From Rhodohalobacter sulfatireducens (GTDB taxonomy: Bacteria; Bacteroidota; Rhodothermia; Balneolales; Balneolaceae): 64,000 bases of DNA. Position 1 is the first letter of the stretch. Each line of letters opens with the position of its first letter. The stretch lies in contig NZ_JAKLWS010000014.1 of assembly GCF_022012475.1 (NCBI RefSeq), positions 38,873 to 102,872 of the forward strand, in the 5' to 3' direction. This document shows positions 63,986-64,000 of this stretch, piece by piece. The position numbers and the translations under genes are program-made. Below the pieces are notes generated by a model. The model saw only the letters and a list, made by a program, of their open reading frames with translations. It was not told the origin of the DNA and ran no database searches.

Positions 63986-64000
63986 GCGGGAATAGCTCAG
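63986..64000 (+). tRNA. First 15 bases of a second tRNA-Gly-like gene (window end)
   Basis: GCGGGAATAGCTCAG repeats the 5' end of the previous copy after an 80-base period. The window ends here, so whether it is an intact tRNA-Gly cannot be decided. Confidence 0.55.

Overview
The window reads as a chromosomal segment of a free-living, Gram-negative, aerobic bacterium of the Bacteroidota/Balneolota assemblage, most plausibly a Balneolaceae-like marine or saline organism. The placement rests on a SusC/SusD outer-membrane pair, a secreted amidase with a type 9 secretion (T9SS) sorting domain, many lipoproteins with short lipoboxes, CRTAC1/ASPIC-UnbV proteins, a TPR/LuxR-like membrane regulator and a class II DAHP synthase. 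It is inference from gene families, not from a marker-gene comparison. No phage, insertion sequence, CRISPR array or rRNA operon was seen.

Layout. 1-2451: sugar porter (cut by the window edge) and a GH32 fructan-hydrolysing lipoprotein. 2563-5459: DUF4870 membrane protein and an M1 metallopeptidase lipoprotein. 5662-8080: sensor kinase and OmpR-type regulator with overlapping ends. 8066-10365: FMN reductase, a possible small RNA, and rarA. 10476-22289: uptake locus with SusC, SusD, a 1232-residue FG-GAP/ASPIC lipoprotein, a broken cytochrome-c-like gene and a divergent CRTAC1 protein. 22393-28745: CBS protein, acyl-CoA carboxylase beta chain, a very acidic unknown protein, a lone ABC ATPase and an M29 aminopeptidase. 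29121-32445: T9SS amidase and TPR/HTH regulator. 32628-39067: nine same-strand genes rich in methyl-transfer and redox families (cupin, FAD oxidoreductase, Ig-like lipoprotein, MddA-like methyltransferase, OsmC, methyltransferase, membrane protein, methyltransferase, OsmC), followed by decayed coding remnants.

40235-51373 is enriched in protein quality control (clpB, a CbpA-type dnaJ, htrA, hsp20). Among these lie an AbrB-PIN pair whose PIN active site looks degraded, a macrodomain deacetylase, an S1/P1 nuclease and a beta-barrel protein. hsp20 is preceded by a near-perfect sigma-54 -24/-12 promoter. 51722-63770 is core metabolism and housekeeping: class II DAHP synthase, uvrA, a cation-chloride-cotransporter-like permease, secD-secF, a STAS protein and purA. 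The window ends in a rearranged tRNA-Gly-like sequence followed by the first 15 bases of a second copy.

Intergenic DNA carries several families of dispersed palindromes: a GGCGCAAGC/GCTTGTGCC element in eight copies, mostly just downstream of gene 3' ends, a CGGCTC/GAGCCG family, ACCTGTCAGGT-type inverted repeats, and two GTCCCGA/TCGGGAC hairpins, one of them inside the tRNA-like sequence. Four AAGCGCTT palindromes resemble LacI/GalR-family operators. The best candidates for undescribed biology are the methyltransferase/OsmC cluster, the acidic 647-residue protein, the structured RNA before the terminator at 8962-8998, and the rearranged tRNA with its hairpin insert.
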